A stretch of DNA of 64,000 nucleotides from Mansonella perstans (GCA_037074765.1 JBAMDO010000209.1:30298-94297), one strand, 5' to 3'; positions 35,426 through 49,587 are shown, numbered from the stretch's first letter. Made by a program: numbers and translations. The notes: generated from the sequence alone by a model not told the origin.

Positions 35426-36745
35426 ATGTATTTGTTCACAAATTTCCTTTCATTTTCCAAAAGTTTTCTGAAAGCTAGTTTCGTTTTTCGTTTTAAATTC
35501 ATCTTATTTAATTTTGTTATTTTTCTCTGTTTGCAATCATGAAATGAAAATTTCTATTTTAATTTATGAATTTCAGTTTCCCACTAAATTCGTTCAGTGG
35601 TTGTTATGATTATAATCGTGGAAAAAAATTATGTATGAAATGCTGTTCTATATTTAAGGCCTTAAATTATTTGACTAATTTAATGAGTAATTCGAATAGT
35701 GTAGAATATTACTGTGAGGAAGAAACCTTCGCTTAAGAATCATTAAGACTTTGGATATTGAGAAATTTATGTATTTTGATTTGAGAAGCGGAAAAAAATG
35801 AAAGGAATCCTTTGAGCGGCAAGCCAAGTTGCTATCGTTTTTTTTTTTGAAATTGTTTTAAAGTAACAAATAAAAAAATTTCAGCTGTCATGGAGAATAC
35901 AGCATCCGTTACAGAACTGAAGTTTTTACAATGATATTGATAACTGAGATAAACTTTAAAAGATTTTATAGCGATAATCGAAATGAGTAAAATATACATG
36001 CATCTTTCAAAAGATATTGAAAATTTCATTAAATCACAATTCTTAAGATTCCGCTAAATCATCCTGTTCATTCATTTTAGATACTCATTTATATTTAGTT
36101 CAAAAGATTTTTTTTTTTTTTGTAATCATATCTTTTATTTTGTTTTTGTGAGAGCCCTGTTGACATATAATTTCTAAAATTTCCTTTAAATCATCCATCC
36201 ATCTTTCTCAATAGTATACCACTTCGAAATTTTAAAGAGATTTCAATGATTTCAGTCATCATCATCACTGGCATAACACCATCATCTTTTTACACGTTGG
36301 TCTTCTTCTACTGTTAAACATGTGCTATATTTAAACTATTATTATTATTACTTTTTGTCATTTACGTTCGCTGTAAAATTCCTCCTTCCTTTGTGTAGAG
36401 CGATAATCATTGTTCATGATAAAAATTTGACATGGAAATATTTTCTTTTTTTGATTTCATGTGTATCGCTAACCAACTGTCGATGTTTTTCAACCGAAAA
36501 CAGACACTTGAGATTATTTAAAAATTCGGAACACTGAACTTTCATGAAGCCAGGTTTAATCTGTAAGTTTTTAATGCTTAAAAGTACAGGTTTTCATTAT
36601 AGGCAATCTTAAAAAATATAAAATTGACAACGAAAAACACAGACTAAACTCACAGCACTTTCTTTTCGCATGAACAAGGCGTACAATAATACTAAATATC
36701 GAATGCTTTGTGGAAATTACCAGCACTGTTACCGTAAACATCAGT
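35426..36745. other. Intergenic region between convergent genes
   Basis: This stretch holds the scc-2 3' flank and the 3' UTR/flank of the minus-strand zinc-finger gene. No gene was recognised. A variant poly(A) signal for the zinc-finger gene could be the reverse-strand AATGAA near 36594-36599. Confidence 0.5.
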
Positions 36746-39700
36746 TTACATAACAGTGAAATCGGCAAGATCCTCGTAATCACATTTACTGCTCTGTCCT
36801 TCTGTTGGCACCAATTGTCGCACATCTGAATCAACAGGGTTTGCTCCGCTAGATTCTGCAGCCGAATCTTTCGATGTTCCTAGAAATAAATCCGGTACCT
36901 TCATCGGAATCATATGCTTTGAAATATATGATAACAATAATTAAAGCTAATTTATCTTATGAATTCTTATCGAATCATCTAAGATCACAGTGTATCACAA
37001 CCAGAAATTTCAAAATCACCAATCTCTCAAGAGAATGGCATACCAAAAAATAAATGGATAATTACGTAAGCCACAATTTTTCCTTTCCCTTTGAAATAAT
37101 GGAAACGAGAAACAAAATTTGATGTTCTCAAGAGTGTGTACCTAAATTTAATGATCCAAAGGAAAGAAATAGAAGGCGGTCAAGACTGTTCGAGACTGCC
37201 ATTGAAAAGCTGTCTGTCCAACAAATAAAGTAATGTGTTAGTTTGATTAAAGAACTTGGATCAGAAAAATCTGATTAAGTCCGCAAGAATTCCAAAAATA
37301 AATGATATAGAGACCATAAATTAAACGCTTAAAATTTACCACAACCTTCCGAAGAATTCCCATGTACACGCTTGATATGTTTTCGTAGTTCACTTGCTAA
37401 TGGATATGTCTTCTTGCATATTTCACAGACAAAATGCCTTCCTTCATGTCGCTTACGATGAACCAACATTAGTGTTCTGATCGTAAAACGTTTTGAACAA
37501 ATATTACAAGCATATGGAAGATCTGGCTGAAAAAAAAAAGTGGTATAAGTGATAGACTTAACAGAAGCTTTTGTTGATTAAAGAACAATCCTTCCATGAA
37601 ACCTAATCAGCGCCAGTAAAATGAATGAGATGTATGACAGAAAACAAACGGAATTAAGAGGAAGGGGAACAAACAGATCAAATAATCTATAAAATAACTT
37701 TAAATCGAATAATCAAGGGCAATAAACTTACCGACTGAACTACTTCATACTGCTTAACTTCATCAATCTTTTCTTCCGGATGAATTCGACCCATATGCCG
37801 TATTAGTGACTGCCGTGATGCAAAGGTCCTATTACATATTTTGCATGTTTTATCTAAAAACGTCTACAATAACAAATAATAACGAAATAATGATGAAAAT
37901 AAAAAGATTAAAACTACATGTGATGAAATGTATTACAAAGCAGTTACACACCAATTTTCGGTCTTGAAGATCGAGAAAATATTGAAGTCGTGGAAGAAGA
38001 AGGGGAAGCATTAATGACTTTTTTTTGCTGCTTCATGCGAGATTCATTCAAACAGAAATATTTGTGCCTCTAAAATGATTTGTGATCAGCATAAATCCAA
38101 CAAAATTTAATTAAACAGTTAATTTATACAGCGGAAGTAAAATTAAAGAAAAAATGAAGCCATGATATAGCTGCACTTGACCTACTGAATTCCTGCTGAT
38201 TCCGAATTTAGAGCAAGGAAAAATCACTTTATGATTTCAAAAAAGACACTTTTCACTTGCCCCTTTACTGAAAGCCTCGAAATAGAGATACTGGAACATA
38301 CATTTAATTCGATGAAAGTCCCAAACTTCTGCTTGCATTTACTGCAGTCATATTTTAAATTTACAATTTTTGCACCATTTTCATCGATTCCATGAGCTCT
38401 GCTTCTGTGCGCAACTAACGATTCGAAGTTTCTAAAACTCATCTATCTTACTATGCTCGCATTCCCACACGTTTATAAGTTTCTATTTGAAGAATCTAAC
38501 AAATAAAATAAATGATTCAAATATACATGCTATGATCTCAGCAATAGAAGATATACTTTGCTACGCTATCACACAGTTACGACAATGCTGCACAACATGA
38601 TACAATAATGAAGCAATATTTTGCTAATAAAATTTGTTCCTAAAAAATATTTTTTGGATAATCCGTATAAACGAAGTTTATAAATCATGAATCTTTTTTT
38701 TCAACTTTATAGCATAAGTGGAAATAAAGACTCTTGAAATAAACTAACCGAAAAGAGGAAGAGCATCGATTACAAACATGCACAAGTAATAGATCGTGTG
38801 TACGTTCATGGCGTAACAAATGATGTTTCAGTTTGAAACGTTTGTAGCAATGGCGACATTTAAAATTATAATCCTGAAAAAAACCTTGAATAAGAAGAGC
38901 GCAGCTATACATTTTTCAAAACTGCTTGTTCTGCTTGATCCATAATTCAGCAGCCAGAAATTGTTCTCGCCCATTCTTGTCCCTGAAAAGTGCTGAATGT
39001 CAGAAAAAGAAATTGACAAACCTTTTTGGAAAGATGAATTTCGTTCACATGATTCCGCATTGTGATTTCATCATCGAAAACCCGACCGCAAACAAAGCAT
39101 ATAAACATTTGGTAATCCTAGAAATCCAGTACCAACTGAGCATTAAATACAAAAAATATCTTCCAATACAGAATGAAGTCCTGACTATAATTTTTAACCT
39201 GAGCATTTTTATCTTCAAATAAACCAGTTCGTTTGCTGTGCTCCTCACAGTATTTTAATATTTCATCCAGTTTTGCATCACTTTCTGCCGTTTCTTCTGA
39301 CTGCGATAATCTAGCTTTCTGAATCTAAAACAGAATTCTCGGAACCATATAACAATATTACATATATCGTAAGTACAACAATGAAAAGTTAAAATTAGTT
39401 ATGAAAGCTAACTTAAAGTGAACGCTTCTTCACTTTATTAATATTAAATCTCCTGGCACCTAATACACCAAAGCAAATCAAAAATGTAGCTTTTGTCTCG
39501 AAAATCTGTGAGTATCAACTAACCAATCAACCCCTTCCTCTTATACAAATTGTTCATTAAAATTCCACATAAAAATAATAAATGCACTAACAATTTCATT
39601 TCCGGATTATACTTACTTGGTCAATAATATCCCTCATTGAATCCACAGCGATGAAATATTCTGCTTCAGAATCATCTGTGGTTTCAGCAGTGGTAACACT

Positions 39701-40924
39701 TGCGGTACTATCCAAATCTGGCATATCTTCCACTTTTTCACTAACTTTACAAATCCATTCTGAATACTGAGCATACCCGTCGATTGCTGCACGCCACCGT
39801 TTATGTTCATTTTTTCGCTCTTCCGTGATATCTTGAGCTCGTTTTAACACTAGAAATACGATAAAAAGACACATTTCATGCGCTAAAACATCCAAGAAGC
39901 GAAATTTCAGCACTTCTAAGTAGATATACGAAGAATAAGAAATAATGTAATAGAATAAGGAATAACAGAACTTTCAGTTTCATTTTAAAACTGCAAAGTT
40001 ACCTACAAACAATCCCTAAGCAATAATTTATAGTCACGTATCAAGCAGTGACTTCCTGCTTGATTTTATTTGAAGAAGAATTTATCACTCTTTCATCATT
40101 CTTTTCTCATGATTTCCCTATTTATTATCTGGTTTTTTAAACCACAACATTATACATATATGAGCTTAGTCGACGAATCGTCACCATCTCATGATGCAAT
40201 AAGAAAATGCTTAAAAACATTTAAAAATGCTGCACAACAAAAACAAAAATTCATTTCCGTGCATATGTTTACAACAATATAAATCTGAACCACATGTATT
40301 TGTCTGTATCAAACAGATCTTAGCTAGTTGCTTTCTTTTCTTCTTATTTTAAGAAACTATTTCAAATTTCACCTTTTCTAGAAGTACTCGGAGCTAAGAA
40401 TTCCCATTCGTTTGCTTTGATTGACTGTAGTTCATGAAACGTTTTTTCTTCATTGCTATTTGCTTCATGAAATGTTTTCTCTTCACTGCTATGTGCTTCC
40501 CATACCATTTCTGAAGCAATTTCGCAGGCTTGCAAACGTTTTCGTACCATTTCCGCTTGCTCAGGAGTGTTACTGCCATCCTGAAAGAAATGTTTACAGT
40601 ATGGGAGTGAAATTCTGAATAAAATTCAAAGTTTGAGAAAGAAAAAAAGAGAAAACAAATATTCCTTCTTTTTAGCGCGATATATCAGCTACCAAATATA
40701 AAAAAAAGAAATTGAAAAAATATGGGAGAGAAGGTATTCTATTGCTATTATTAAAATTTCGGCAGAAAATCCCGACTGATCATCCTAACTTTTTCGGAAT
40801 TTCTATACCTCGACCGAAGCTGCCGCTATATCGGAGACCGATTTGATGACGGTCTCCGTGACAAGACTACTATTTGATTCCTCATCCATAGAACGTGCAC
40901 GTCTCGCATACGTATGATGCAAAA
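36746..40924 (-). CDS. C2H2 zinc-finger protein with seven fingers
   Basis: Probable nuclear DNA- or RNA-binding protein of about 519 residues. Exons in 5' to 3' order: 40924-40809 (ATG at 40889, after a TTTTTTAG acceptor fit for spliced-leader addition), 40580-40373, 39849-39617, 39324-39199, 39117-39022, 38883-38759, 38431-38302, 38069-37952, 37853-37732, 37526-37340 and 36879-36746. All phases join. Residues 1-216 are acidic and fingerless, with a repeated EEKTFHE phrase. Fingers: CFVCGRVF (about 223), CRHCYKRF (254), CNRCSSSF (283), CSKCKQKF (321, ending C instead of H), CKICNRTF (375), CNICSKRF (419) and CEICKKTY (447). A short S/D/E tail ends DLADFTVM. I do not recognise the orthologue. 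Confidence 0.9.
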
Positions 40925-42617
40925 CTAAAAAATTAAACCGCAAAGTTATCAATCCAACATTATGCAACGACAAATATTTAAAGATTACGATAGGGGTGAC
41001 GCTATGAAAAACATTACAGATATGTGGTCCATTGAATTGAATTAATTCGACACCTTAGTGTGATAGCATTCAAATTACGTCTACTAATGATTAAATTCCA
41101 TTACAAATTGAAATTTCACTACATAGACATTCTATATTATTTCATTCTGAAGTTATCAGTAATTAGTAACTTATTAAAGGTTAATTACTTAAGCTTTCAT
41201 GAGTAATATTTCAAATCATAAAAGCGATTAAAGTCATCTCTCATTATCTTGATAATTTTTCCATCTTATTAATCACGCTGTTTTGCATTTCCCAATATAA
41301 ATAGAAATTCATCATGCATTGTTTATGAAAAGTCATCATTATAATAAGCCTTATTTGGGTTCTGATTTTTTGTTTTTCTTTTTAACATTTTCTTCCTTTA
41401 ATTTTAAATTTAATGTTTGAATTTGAAAAAAATTTCATCTTCAGAATGTTCATGATTTCCTTTGTTTTACTTTCAATTATAATTAATTTCCAACTAAAAG
41501 ACATGGGACATCCGGAATGCATGTCTTCAAAATATATGTTAAATATTTCTATATGTATGTACTTATGTTTATGCATGTATTTGTTTATGCTTTTGTGTAC
41601 GCGCACTAGTATACGTGTGCTAATTATCAAGGATGCTAATTATATCAAGGATGCAGGTGTTATTAACATATTGTAAGCAGAAACCAGTAGGGGTAGATAA
41701 AAAACAACGACAACTGGAAAACTTTGCAAAATATTCCATTCATTCACCCATCTCTATTGTTTTAATTTCCAGAAATCTAAATTTTATAAAACTGTTCAAT
41801 TTTGTACGATTGTATAATTGTGGAATTTTTTACAGTTCGTTTATCTGTTTTTATGCATCAATTAATTAATTTCATTAGCAAAATAATAGAAAAATCAATA
41901 TTCTTTATTGACAATGTTATATACATTATTTGTTGAAGAAATTAATATTCATTATCGAAAATATGCATGCAAATACTAATTTATCTCTCAATTTCCATTC
42001 TGATGAAGGTAGGACAAACCTGATAACTCTAACCTTTCTTTAACCTTTCCTTTTCACTCTTTCTTAAATTCATTATTAAGCTTCGAACAAAACTTAAACT
42101 TTCCTTCGGATTTTTTTAAAAAAACATTTCTCTTTTTTGTCAGTGATATTTTAGTGGAACTATATTAGAAAAAAAATTAAAAAGAAGCAAAATTTTCTTT
42201 GACAAATTTGTAAAGAATGTAAAAAAATTCAGTTCGAAATTTTCATTTGAATTTGATTAATTAAAAATTGATTTTTGCTAAGCAATTTTCTTTTCTCGCA
42301 AATTCACACTAACAAGTCTATATTCAAAAAAAACTTTGCTTTAAAAAAGTTGCACTGTTTAAAATTTGTGTTTGTTTGATTTTGAAATTATTTAAACATT
42401 ACCATCTATTTCCCTCGTTTTTAAAAAGCAAAAAAAGTTTTACCAACTTTTTCAGCATGCATTTTTTTAATTTTACAATTGAGAAACTTTTTAGACATAT
42501 CAATTATTTTGGACTTTTTTATATGTGAATATTTTTTCTAACTTGACGGTTCTTTTTTGCTGTGAGTGAATTGTTAAATTGAAAACTTTGCTTTCTGAAA
42601 AAAAAATTTTTTTTAGT
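40925..42617. other. Upstream region of the zinc-finger gene; AT-rich DNA
   Basis: This holds the presumptive promoter of the minus-strand gene. Open frames at 41.4-41.7 kb overlap each other on both strands and are T- or A-rich, so none is supported. No RNA gene was recognised. Confidence 0.5.
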
Positions 42618-42658
42618 CCCAACTGGTTACTTCACAAGCTGCAGGTGATCCCGAGAGG
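42618..42658 (+). other. Orphan exon-like segment
   Basis: A strong polypyrimidine acceptor (TTTTTTTTAG) is followed by 41 GC-richer bases reading SQLVTSQAAGDPE, then a GTAACT donor. The GC-richer stretch goes on to about 42710 and ends before a T run. It could be an internal microexon of a gene with very long introns, part of an unrecognised noncoding RNA, or chance. No partner exon was identified. Confidence 0.3.
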
Positions 42659-42719
42659 TAACTGAAATGTGCTCCGCGATGACAGGGCAATGAGTACAAG
42701 CAAGCGGAAGTTGTAATTT

Positions 42720-43390
42720 AACTTTTTTTCAAAGCAACACTTTTCATTGTGTATTATACTGTTTGAGATTGATCTAATGCAGTTAAAAGATATTTTGAAT
42801 TAAAATTTGCTTCAATGAAAAAAATTAATTATTTTTGATCTCTTTGTGATCTTTGGCTACAAATAAACAAAAATTAAAATGGTCGTTGGCCAAAGGAAAT
42901 ATTACGAATAACTTGCATTAATAAACTAAAAAAGTCATTTCAAAATTAATGGAAACATTTTCAGCAGGCTCAACCAGTTTTTTAAAGCGAAAATAAAATT
43001 TGGCTAGAAATTTTTTTAGTAAATATAATAAATTTACATATCTGTTCAGAAGCATACTGAAAACTGACAAATTATAAAATTTATTAAGTTTTTCAATGTT
43101 TCTTAAACTGCAAAGAACACTTAGTTAATTAAAACGGACAATGTTCACGTCATCAAAAATTAATAGTAATACCTAAAATTAAATTTGAAGTAAATCAGAT
43201 CCTTTAAAAAAACGTTTGATTTATTGATTTTCCTTTTTGTTCCCGCATGTGCTTCTCCCCGTCTTACCAACCACAATCATTACATATATAAAATTTTTGG
43301 CTCTCACAGTTATATCTATTTGCTACATTTTTTCCTTCCGATTAATTTTAGTGTGAATGTATCTTTGCAGGTATTACTGCGTAACAGTAA
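42720..43390. other. AT-rich DNA, nothing recognised
   Basis: No supported gene, RNA or repeat was seen. Confidence 0.5.
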
Positions 43391-43399
43391 CCATAGTAA

Positions 43400-43625
43400 A
43401 GAAATTTTTTTTGCCATCACAAAGCCTTTAGTCAGCCATAGCCAAAAAATTTATTTAGCATCATAAAGCCAATCTATTCATCAGAAAAGCGTATCCAACA
43501 AAAATTTATTGGCCATCATGAAACCCTTCAATAGCCTTTAGCCAAGAAACTTATTCTTCATCATGAAGCTATCGAACAGTTAATAATCCACAGCCAAGAA
43601 ATCTTTTACCCATCACGAAACCAAT
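43400..43625. repeat. Degenerate tandem repeat, unit about 55-60 bp
   Basis: Phrases like AGCCAAGAAA, TTTATT and GCCATCATGAAACC recur about four times (near 43435, 43510, 43550 and 43595) with drift, giving an old tandem array. Confidence 0.65.
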
Positions 43626-43649
43626 CTTGTTTTTAAACTCATTTTCCAG

Positions 43650-44780
43650 TTATTAAAAGCTAAAAAATTCCAATATATTAATTAGAATTTAAATTAAATG
43701 TGCGGAATAAAATAGTAACTGTGATAATCACAATTTATAATGAGTATTATTTTTGCTACTTGCTGATAACAATACATAAATATTTTTGATCTAAAATTTT
43801 CAGGAAAAAAATTTCGTTTGTTTTGTCACCCAATTACAATGGCCTGTTCGTGGTTATTTCTTCGCTCAATCAAATGATGGAAAAACAAACAATTAATTTA
43901 TTATCAATGTCAATGCGATTAATTACAGCAATTAATTGACAAATTTGTTAGGGCGACGAACCTATTCCTTTTTTTCTTTTTCATCAACTTGTCTTCTTTG
44001 AATTCAATTTTTTATCAAATTAATACGCAATATGAGAATGATATGTTGTCAGATCAATCATTCATTTAAAGATGAGTTTACGTTTCCATTATCACTATCA
44101 TTTCATCACAAATGTCATCATCGCATCCCTCCAATTAATATTTACTGAATTCGCTATCATTCTCATTTTACTACAGATATCATCATCTCATTCATTTAGT
44201 GACGTATCTATTGCACTCATTATCACTATCATTTTTCATCAACATCGTCATTATCATCACTAGTATTTCTGTTGTTTTTTTGCGCAATCAATTGTTATCA
44301 ATAAAATAAAACGGTTAGAAATCTTTGTTTTTTCCTACAAAAATTGTCACTTTAATCAGCAGTGTGCATTACACACATAAACAATTAATGCAATCAGTTT
44401 TAATTAATTACGGTTTAATAGATTGCCACTGACCGAATCATTTTACAATTTTAATATTTTAATCTCGAGCGAATCTACGACTCATTTAATTTTATTTCAT
44501 AACGAATTATGCAGTAATGGCTTATATAAATTCTTTATTTTTCATTTTAATGACTCTGTCTGGATAGTTCTTACCGGATAATTAATATTTCCAGAACAAA
44601 AAAAGAAAACCGGAATTGTTCAATTTTACTTAAACATTCACCGAAAAAATAAAATAAAAAGATAAGAACAATGTATTTTTTCACATTTCATCTTATCATC
44701 CTTAGCATTCTTTTTCTTCCTGAAAAACAAAAACAATACTCATTCATTTTTAAAAATTTAAAAAACAAAAATTTAGAAGA
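43650..44780. other. AT-rich DNA with ATC-rich patch
   Basis: A patch rich in ATCATT/ATCACT triplets lies at 44085-44265. No gene was supported. Confidence 0.5.
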
Positions 44781-44786
44781 AAATTC

Positions 44787-44788
44787 AC

Positions 44789-44844
<56 letters not shown>

Positions 44845-44845
44845 A
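44787..44845. repeat. (CA)n microsatellite
   Basis: An ACACAC run of about 55 bases with one AAAC interruption. It extends at lower purity (ACTCATACATACACTCACAT) to about 44880. Confidence 0.95.
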
Positions 44846-44879
44846 TACATACACTCACATATCACTTACATACACATAC

Positions 44880-46510
44880 GCAAAAACACCATGCAAACAA
44901 TATAGACGTACACACATCAACTGATAACTAACTATTTTCTTTGTTTTATTTTAATGAATTTTCACAGAAAAGGACATAAAATTTTTAGGGTCTTCGCTGC
45001 GCTGTCTGTTATTAGGTTTTTGAGAGTTTGTGAAAAACTTCTGGAAAGAATTAAAAAAAAACTTCGGCGAATTTTTATGAAATTTAATAAACAAAACAGC
45101 GAAAATGACAGGAAAAAATGGCAAATTGAAAATTATACAACAAACAAATAAATTAATTGAATTAAGCAATTTTCCATTCATGTTTTTTCCAAGCTTCGAA
45201 TATTTTTAAAATTTTTACGAAATAAAACATTACTGAATACTCATCAATTTTTTTCACCTTTCCTTCTCTTTTTAGTTCGCTCTTTTTGTCCGTCTTCTCT
45301 CGCATTGACAAATTTGAAAATTTTTGAATATTCCTGGGATAATTTTTTTTTGCATTTGATTCAGACATTTTTTATTTCTTATTGCATTTAATAGCTTTCG
45401 AAAGTCCCAAATATCTTTTTTTCTTTTATTTTTCCTGGCTTTGATCAGTTCAAAATTTCAAATAATTACAAGAATAAATTTTTTTTTTAATTTCGATTAT
45501 TTCTCGCATTTCATCTGATTTTATCGTCATTCATTGAACTCTTCTTGCTATTTATTTTATTCTATTTCTTTTTTTTGTTTCAAATGACAAAACAAAAAAA
45601 TTAAAAATTTGAAACTAGTTGAAAAAATCGGAAAAGGACTTATTGGAAAAATTTGTTTTTTTTAATTCCGTTTTTTTTCCGGAAAGTAAATAAAGAGAAA
45701 TAAAACAAACGGGCGAAAAAAAGCTCAAAAAAAAAACTTCCATTTGCACCCTTCCAATCTTTCTATTCAGTTCTAAACGATATTTTCCATCCCATCCCCT
45801 CTCCAACATCTCTTATCAAACTTTTTCTACATTTTGGAATTTCAAAAGCAGAGAAATAGAAACGAGAGAGAAAGGGACAGAACGATTATTGCAAGAATGA
45901 GAAATAAATGAATGCGATAAGATTGAAATGAATTATTTTTTTCTGGAATTAAATTCTTTAATTTCTGAGATCAAATAAACAACCAAAAAAAGCTTTTAAC
46001 AGTTTTTTCAATTAGTCGGAGTAATTCTAATTTATCATTATTGCTAAGAGATAATTATTTTGGGAGGAATCGGGAATGTGAAAGAACGAGGCAAAGGAAG
46101 AATGATTGCATAATTAAGAGGAAAACTAATGATATTATGAGATCAAATCAATGAAAACTTGTTCTTTAACCTTTAACCTCTACCGTATTCTTTCATATCA
46201 ATAATTAAATTTTGTTGCAATTTAGAAATTTTCGAATAAGAAAAATTCAAAACAAAACGAGAAAGTTTGTGATATTTTTTTGACTCAGTAATGAATTAAA
46301 AAGTTCAAAAAAAAAGAAAGGCAATTACTTTCTCCAGCAATCATATAAACATGTTGTGATTAATCGTCCCAATGAATCATTCTTTTAAGCATTCTTTTTT
46401 TCACAACAGAAAAATTGCATCGCAAATTCCGGAAATGTATCGTTTACCGGAATTTCTAACTTTACTGTTATTTGTGGTTTTCCGGATATCGTTTTAGTAT
46501 TACTCATAGA
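44880..46510. other. AT-rich DNA, no supported gene
   Basis: The open frames near 45.0-45.8 kb are lysine- or phenylalanine-rich products of A/T runs and overlap on both strands. Confidence 0.5.
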
Positions 46511-46519
46511 TTAACTATT

Positions 46520-46645
46520 CAACATATGCATGTGTATATTCATACATAAGTATGCATGTGTATGTGTATTTGTGTATGTGTATGTATCCATGTATTTGTG
46601 TATATGTATATAGGCATGTATCTGTATGTGTGTATGTTTGTCTGT
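46520..46645. repeat. TATG/TGTA-rich microsatellite-like tract
   Basis: Repeated GTATGTGTAT, GTGTATTTGTG and CATGTATCTGTATG phrases over about 125 bases. Confidence 0.8.
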
Positions 46646-46649
46646 GATT

Positions 46650-49570
46650 TTCTCTCTTTTTCTCACAACCATACAAAATTTTTTTCACTGGGATTTATTG
46701 ATTAACATTTGTTAATTTTATTGTTCCACAATTCATACATTTTTTAAAATATCCCTTTGGATGACCAAAAAAAGTCGAAAATTCAATAATTTTTCAATTT
46801 TTTAAAAGAATTTCATTATTGCATGCATTGAAATGAAATTTCTAAAAAAAAAATTCATAATAATTCTAAAAACAAAAAAAAAATATTGTTTTGTTGTAAA
46901 TTCATTTCCATTTGAAAATATTTCAATTCTTTATTCTTTCAACTCAGAACAAAGTTTGGCATAATTTGCTAACTTTTATTTCCTTACAATTCTGTCCTAA
47001 CTTCTCATCCTTTGTTTTCATTTGAAATTCAACAAAAGAAAAAGTGAAACAAGCAAAACAAAAACAAATTTTTGCTTTTGCAACGATGGAAATCACAAAA
47101 AAAGGACAAACGATTGACAGCAAAAAAAAAAATTGTTTATAAAATTATTTGTTTAATTGGTATATGCAAAATAAATATATATGCAATATTACGATAAAAT
47201 GAAACTAAGTTAACTGGTTAAAATGATTCATTGAAAATTTTGCACTAAGAAAAAATCTCTCAATGTTCACATTCATCATTTATGTTATTTTTGTCTCAAT
47301 TAATTATTAGTAATAAAATCGCTATAATTTAATAATTAATAATTGGAAATGATCATTTAAATAGCATTAAGAAGTTTTTTTTGCATTTTTGTACTCTAAA
47401 TGACATTGAAACTTTTTAAATAAAACAGCAGTTAATTGAGATCCTGCCAATTATTGTTTTCAATTACTAATTCCTGAATTCCATCGATGTTAGTTTGGAA
47501 ATTAATATTGAATTCCATCAACGTTAACTTAATTATTATTTCCTAAATTTACGTTATATTTTTTGCAAAGAATCATGATTATTTAAAACAATCCAAGTTA
47601 ACTCATATTGCTATAACTTATGCATTGTTATGTTTGTGTAAATTAAGCAAAATTAATCACCATAAACAATTGTTATGATTATCATTACAGCAATATGTAT
47701 ATTTAGAATATAAAAAAGTAATAATTAATTGCGGGATTATATGAAATAGCTACAGAAGAAATGATTGAATTCTGTATTTTTAATTTGTTCATTTAATAAA
47801 ATCAACTTATCTAAAAAAAGTGAAACATTGGTCTACTACTAATTGGTTCATTTTAATTAAATGATTGTTAATTACTTCATTTCGATCAATTTCTTTCAAT
47901 TAATTTATTATTGATTCATTTATTTCAATTAATCGATGCTATTTGATGTAATTTGAAGAAGTTCTAATTTAAATAAAAGAAAACAAAAATTACTCCTTTA
48001 CATACTTTTCCGCACAGAAGAGAAGTTAAAATATGTTTGGATAAGGGAAGTGCGAAATTTCAAAAAAAGAACAGAAATGAAAAGACGAATATTCGCGGGA
48101 CAAAATATTTTCAAGTTTTTATTTTCAAATAAAATATTTCCGAGTTTTTCAGTGGCAAATTTTGGCGACAACTCATAAAAATATCCAATGGATAAAAAGA
48201 AGGAATTTTCGCATCGAATAAAACATTTCCCTATGTACAGCTACGAAAAAGAAAATTATAAAATTGTATCTTCAAATCAGTTCAATTCCTTATTAGTATT
48301 GAATTAATTTCCAAATAAGTAATTATAAAATAAGAGAAGAATTTTTTAGAAATATTGGAATTACAACAGTGAGTAGAGGGCCAAAAAAGCGGTGAAGTGA
48401 TACTTTTTCCTCAAGTGAATTATTATTTTCATTAATTTAACAATTACATTAAGGAGTGGCATTAAGTAAAAAAAAGTCTAATTAATAATTCTTGCGAAAA
48501 AAACTAGCTTAGGCTATAAGATTTATCCTTATTCCTTAGTGTTCATTATTTTTTCAAAAGAAAAAAAGAAAAAATGTGAAATAGGCCTATTTTTGTGTGC
48601 TACGTATACTTTTTTTTCTGCTAAAATAGGCATATTTTTTATTATCACAGCTCTTCGTCACTCCTTTCCATTTTTATTGGTTGCCAGTATTGAGTTTGGC
48701 TTGTCATGCCTTATTATCAAGTTCAGATATTCCTGCTTCGCATTTCTGTCCAGCATTTTTCTTCCCCACTCTTTCTTCTTGATTCCTTTCCCTCTCTGTT
48801 GCAAACCATCGATTTTATGCTGTGGCACAGTCTTCTTCGTACCTTTGTTGAAAAGCCTTTTCTTTTTTCATCTCCTAGGCCTTTTTCTTTCACAATACTC
48901 TTTCAATATAATCAAAAATTCCATCTAAAACTATCAAATGGAATTCATTTATATGCCTCAATTTTAATATTACAAATGTACAATTTGATTTTTTTAGAAA
49001 CTTTATAACTAATTCAAGAATTTGATGTATTATTTTTTAAAAAATTCGATAATTAATTTAATGCAGAAATTACGCCAGAAAGAATTTTCGAGAGTTCATT
49101 TTTTAAATTTTAAAGACAAAATTAAATTTTACTGCGAGAAAAAACAAACAAAAGAACTAATTGCCAAATTTAAATGATTTCAGCAACAAGCAGATGTTAC
49201 TGTTTTTGCAGGGAAAGAAAAAGCTTTTTAATTTACTTTTCGATTCAAAACTAATATTTCTTTAAAAAATTTAAATTTCGTTGCGAGCAAAAAACTTTGT
49301 TTTTTAATTTGAATAAACAAACATGTGCACCAAAAACTTAATAAATATGCAAAAGAAATCCATCATTTTATATTTATAATTATGAACGAATGCAATATTA
49401 GTATGCATTTGTTTCGCTTGTCATTTGTCAATTCATGACTTATTAAATCAGTCTAATCGATAACATGCATTTAACAGGAATTGAAATAATGGAAATAACA
49501 AAGAAAAAATTTGAGGTTTGAAAAGAATTTCAATTATATCATTTTACGAAAAAAAAGAAATTGGATTTAA
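46650..49570. other. AT-rich DNA; one GC-richer patch at 48.58-48.90 kb
   Basis: The patch has a long hydrophobic plus-strand frame (129 codons from 48539) driven by C/T-rich sequence, with no family resemblance. AATAGGC elements occur in both orientations around 48580-48630. I do not call a gene. Confidence 0.4.
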
Positions 49571-49587
49571 CATTTGTTATTCAATAG

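Noticed and set aside
42617..42715. GC-richer patch as a microRNA hairpin or tRNA
   Set aside because: Only about five consecutive pairs form around GTTAC/GTAAC, and no tRNA A or B box is present. I kept it only as an exon-like segment.
44671..44931. Histidine/threonine-rich 86-codon frame
   Set aside because: It is a translation of the (CA)n microsatellite.
48539..49008. Long hydrophobic frames (129 and 100 codons)
   Set aside because: They come from C/T-rich sequence, overlap each other in two frames and resemble no family.
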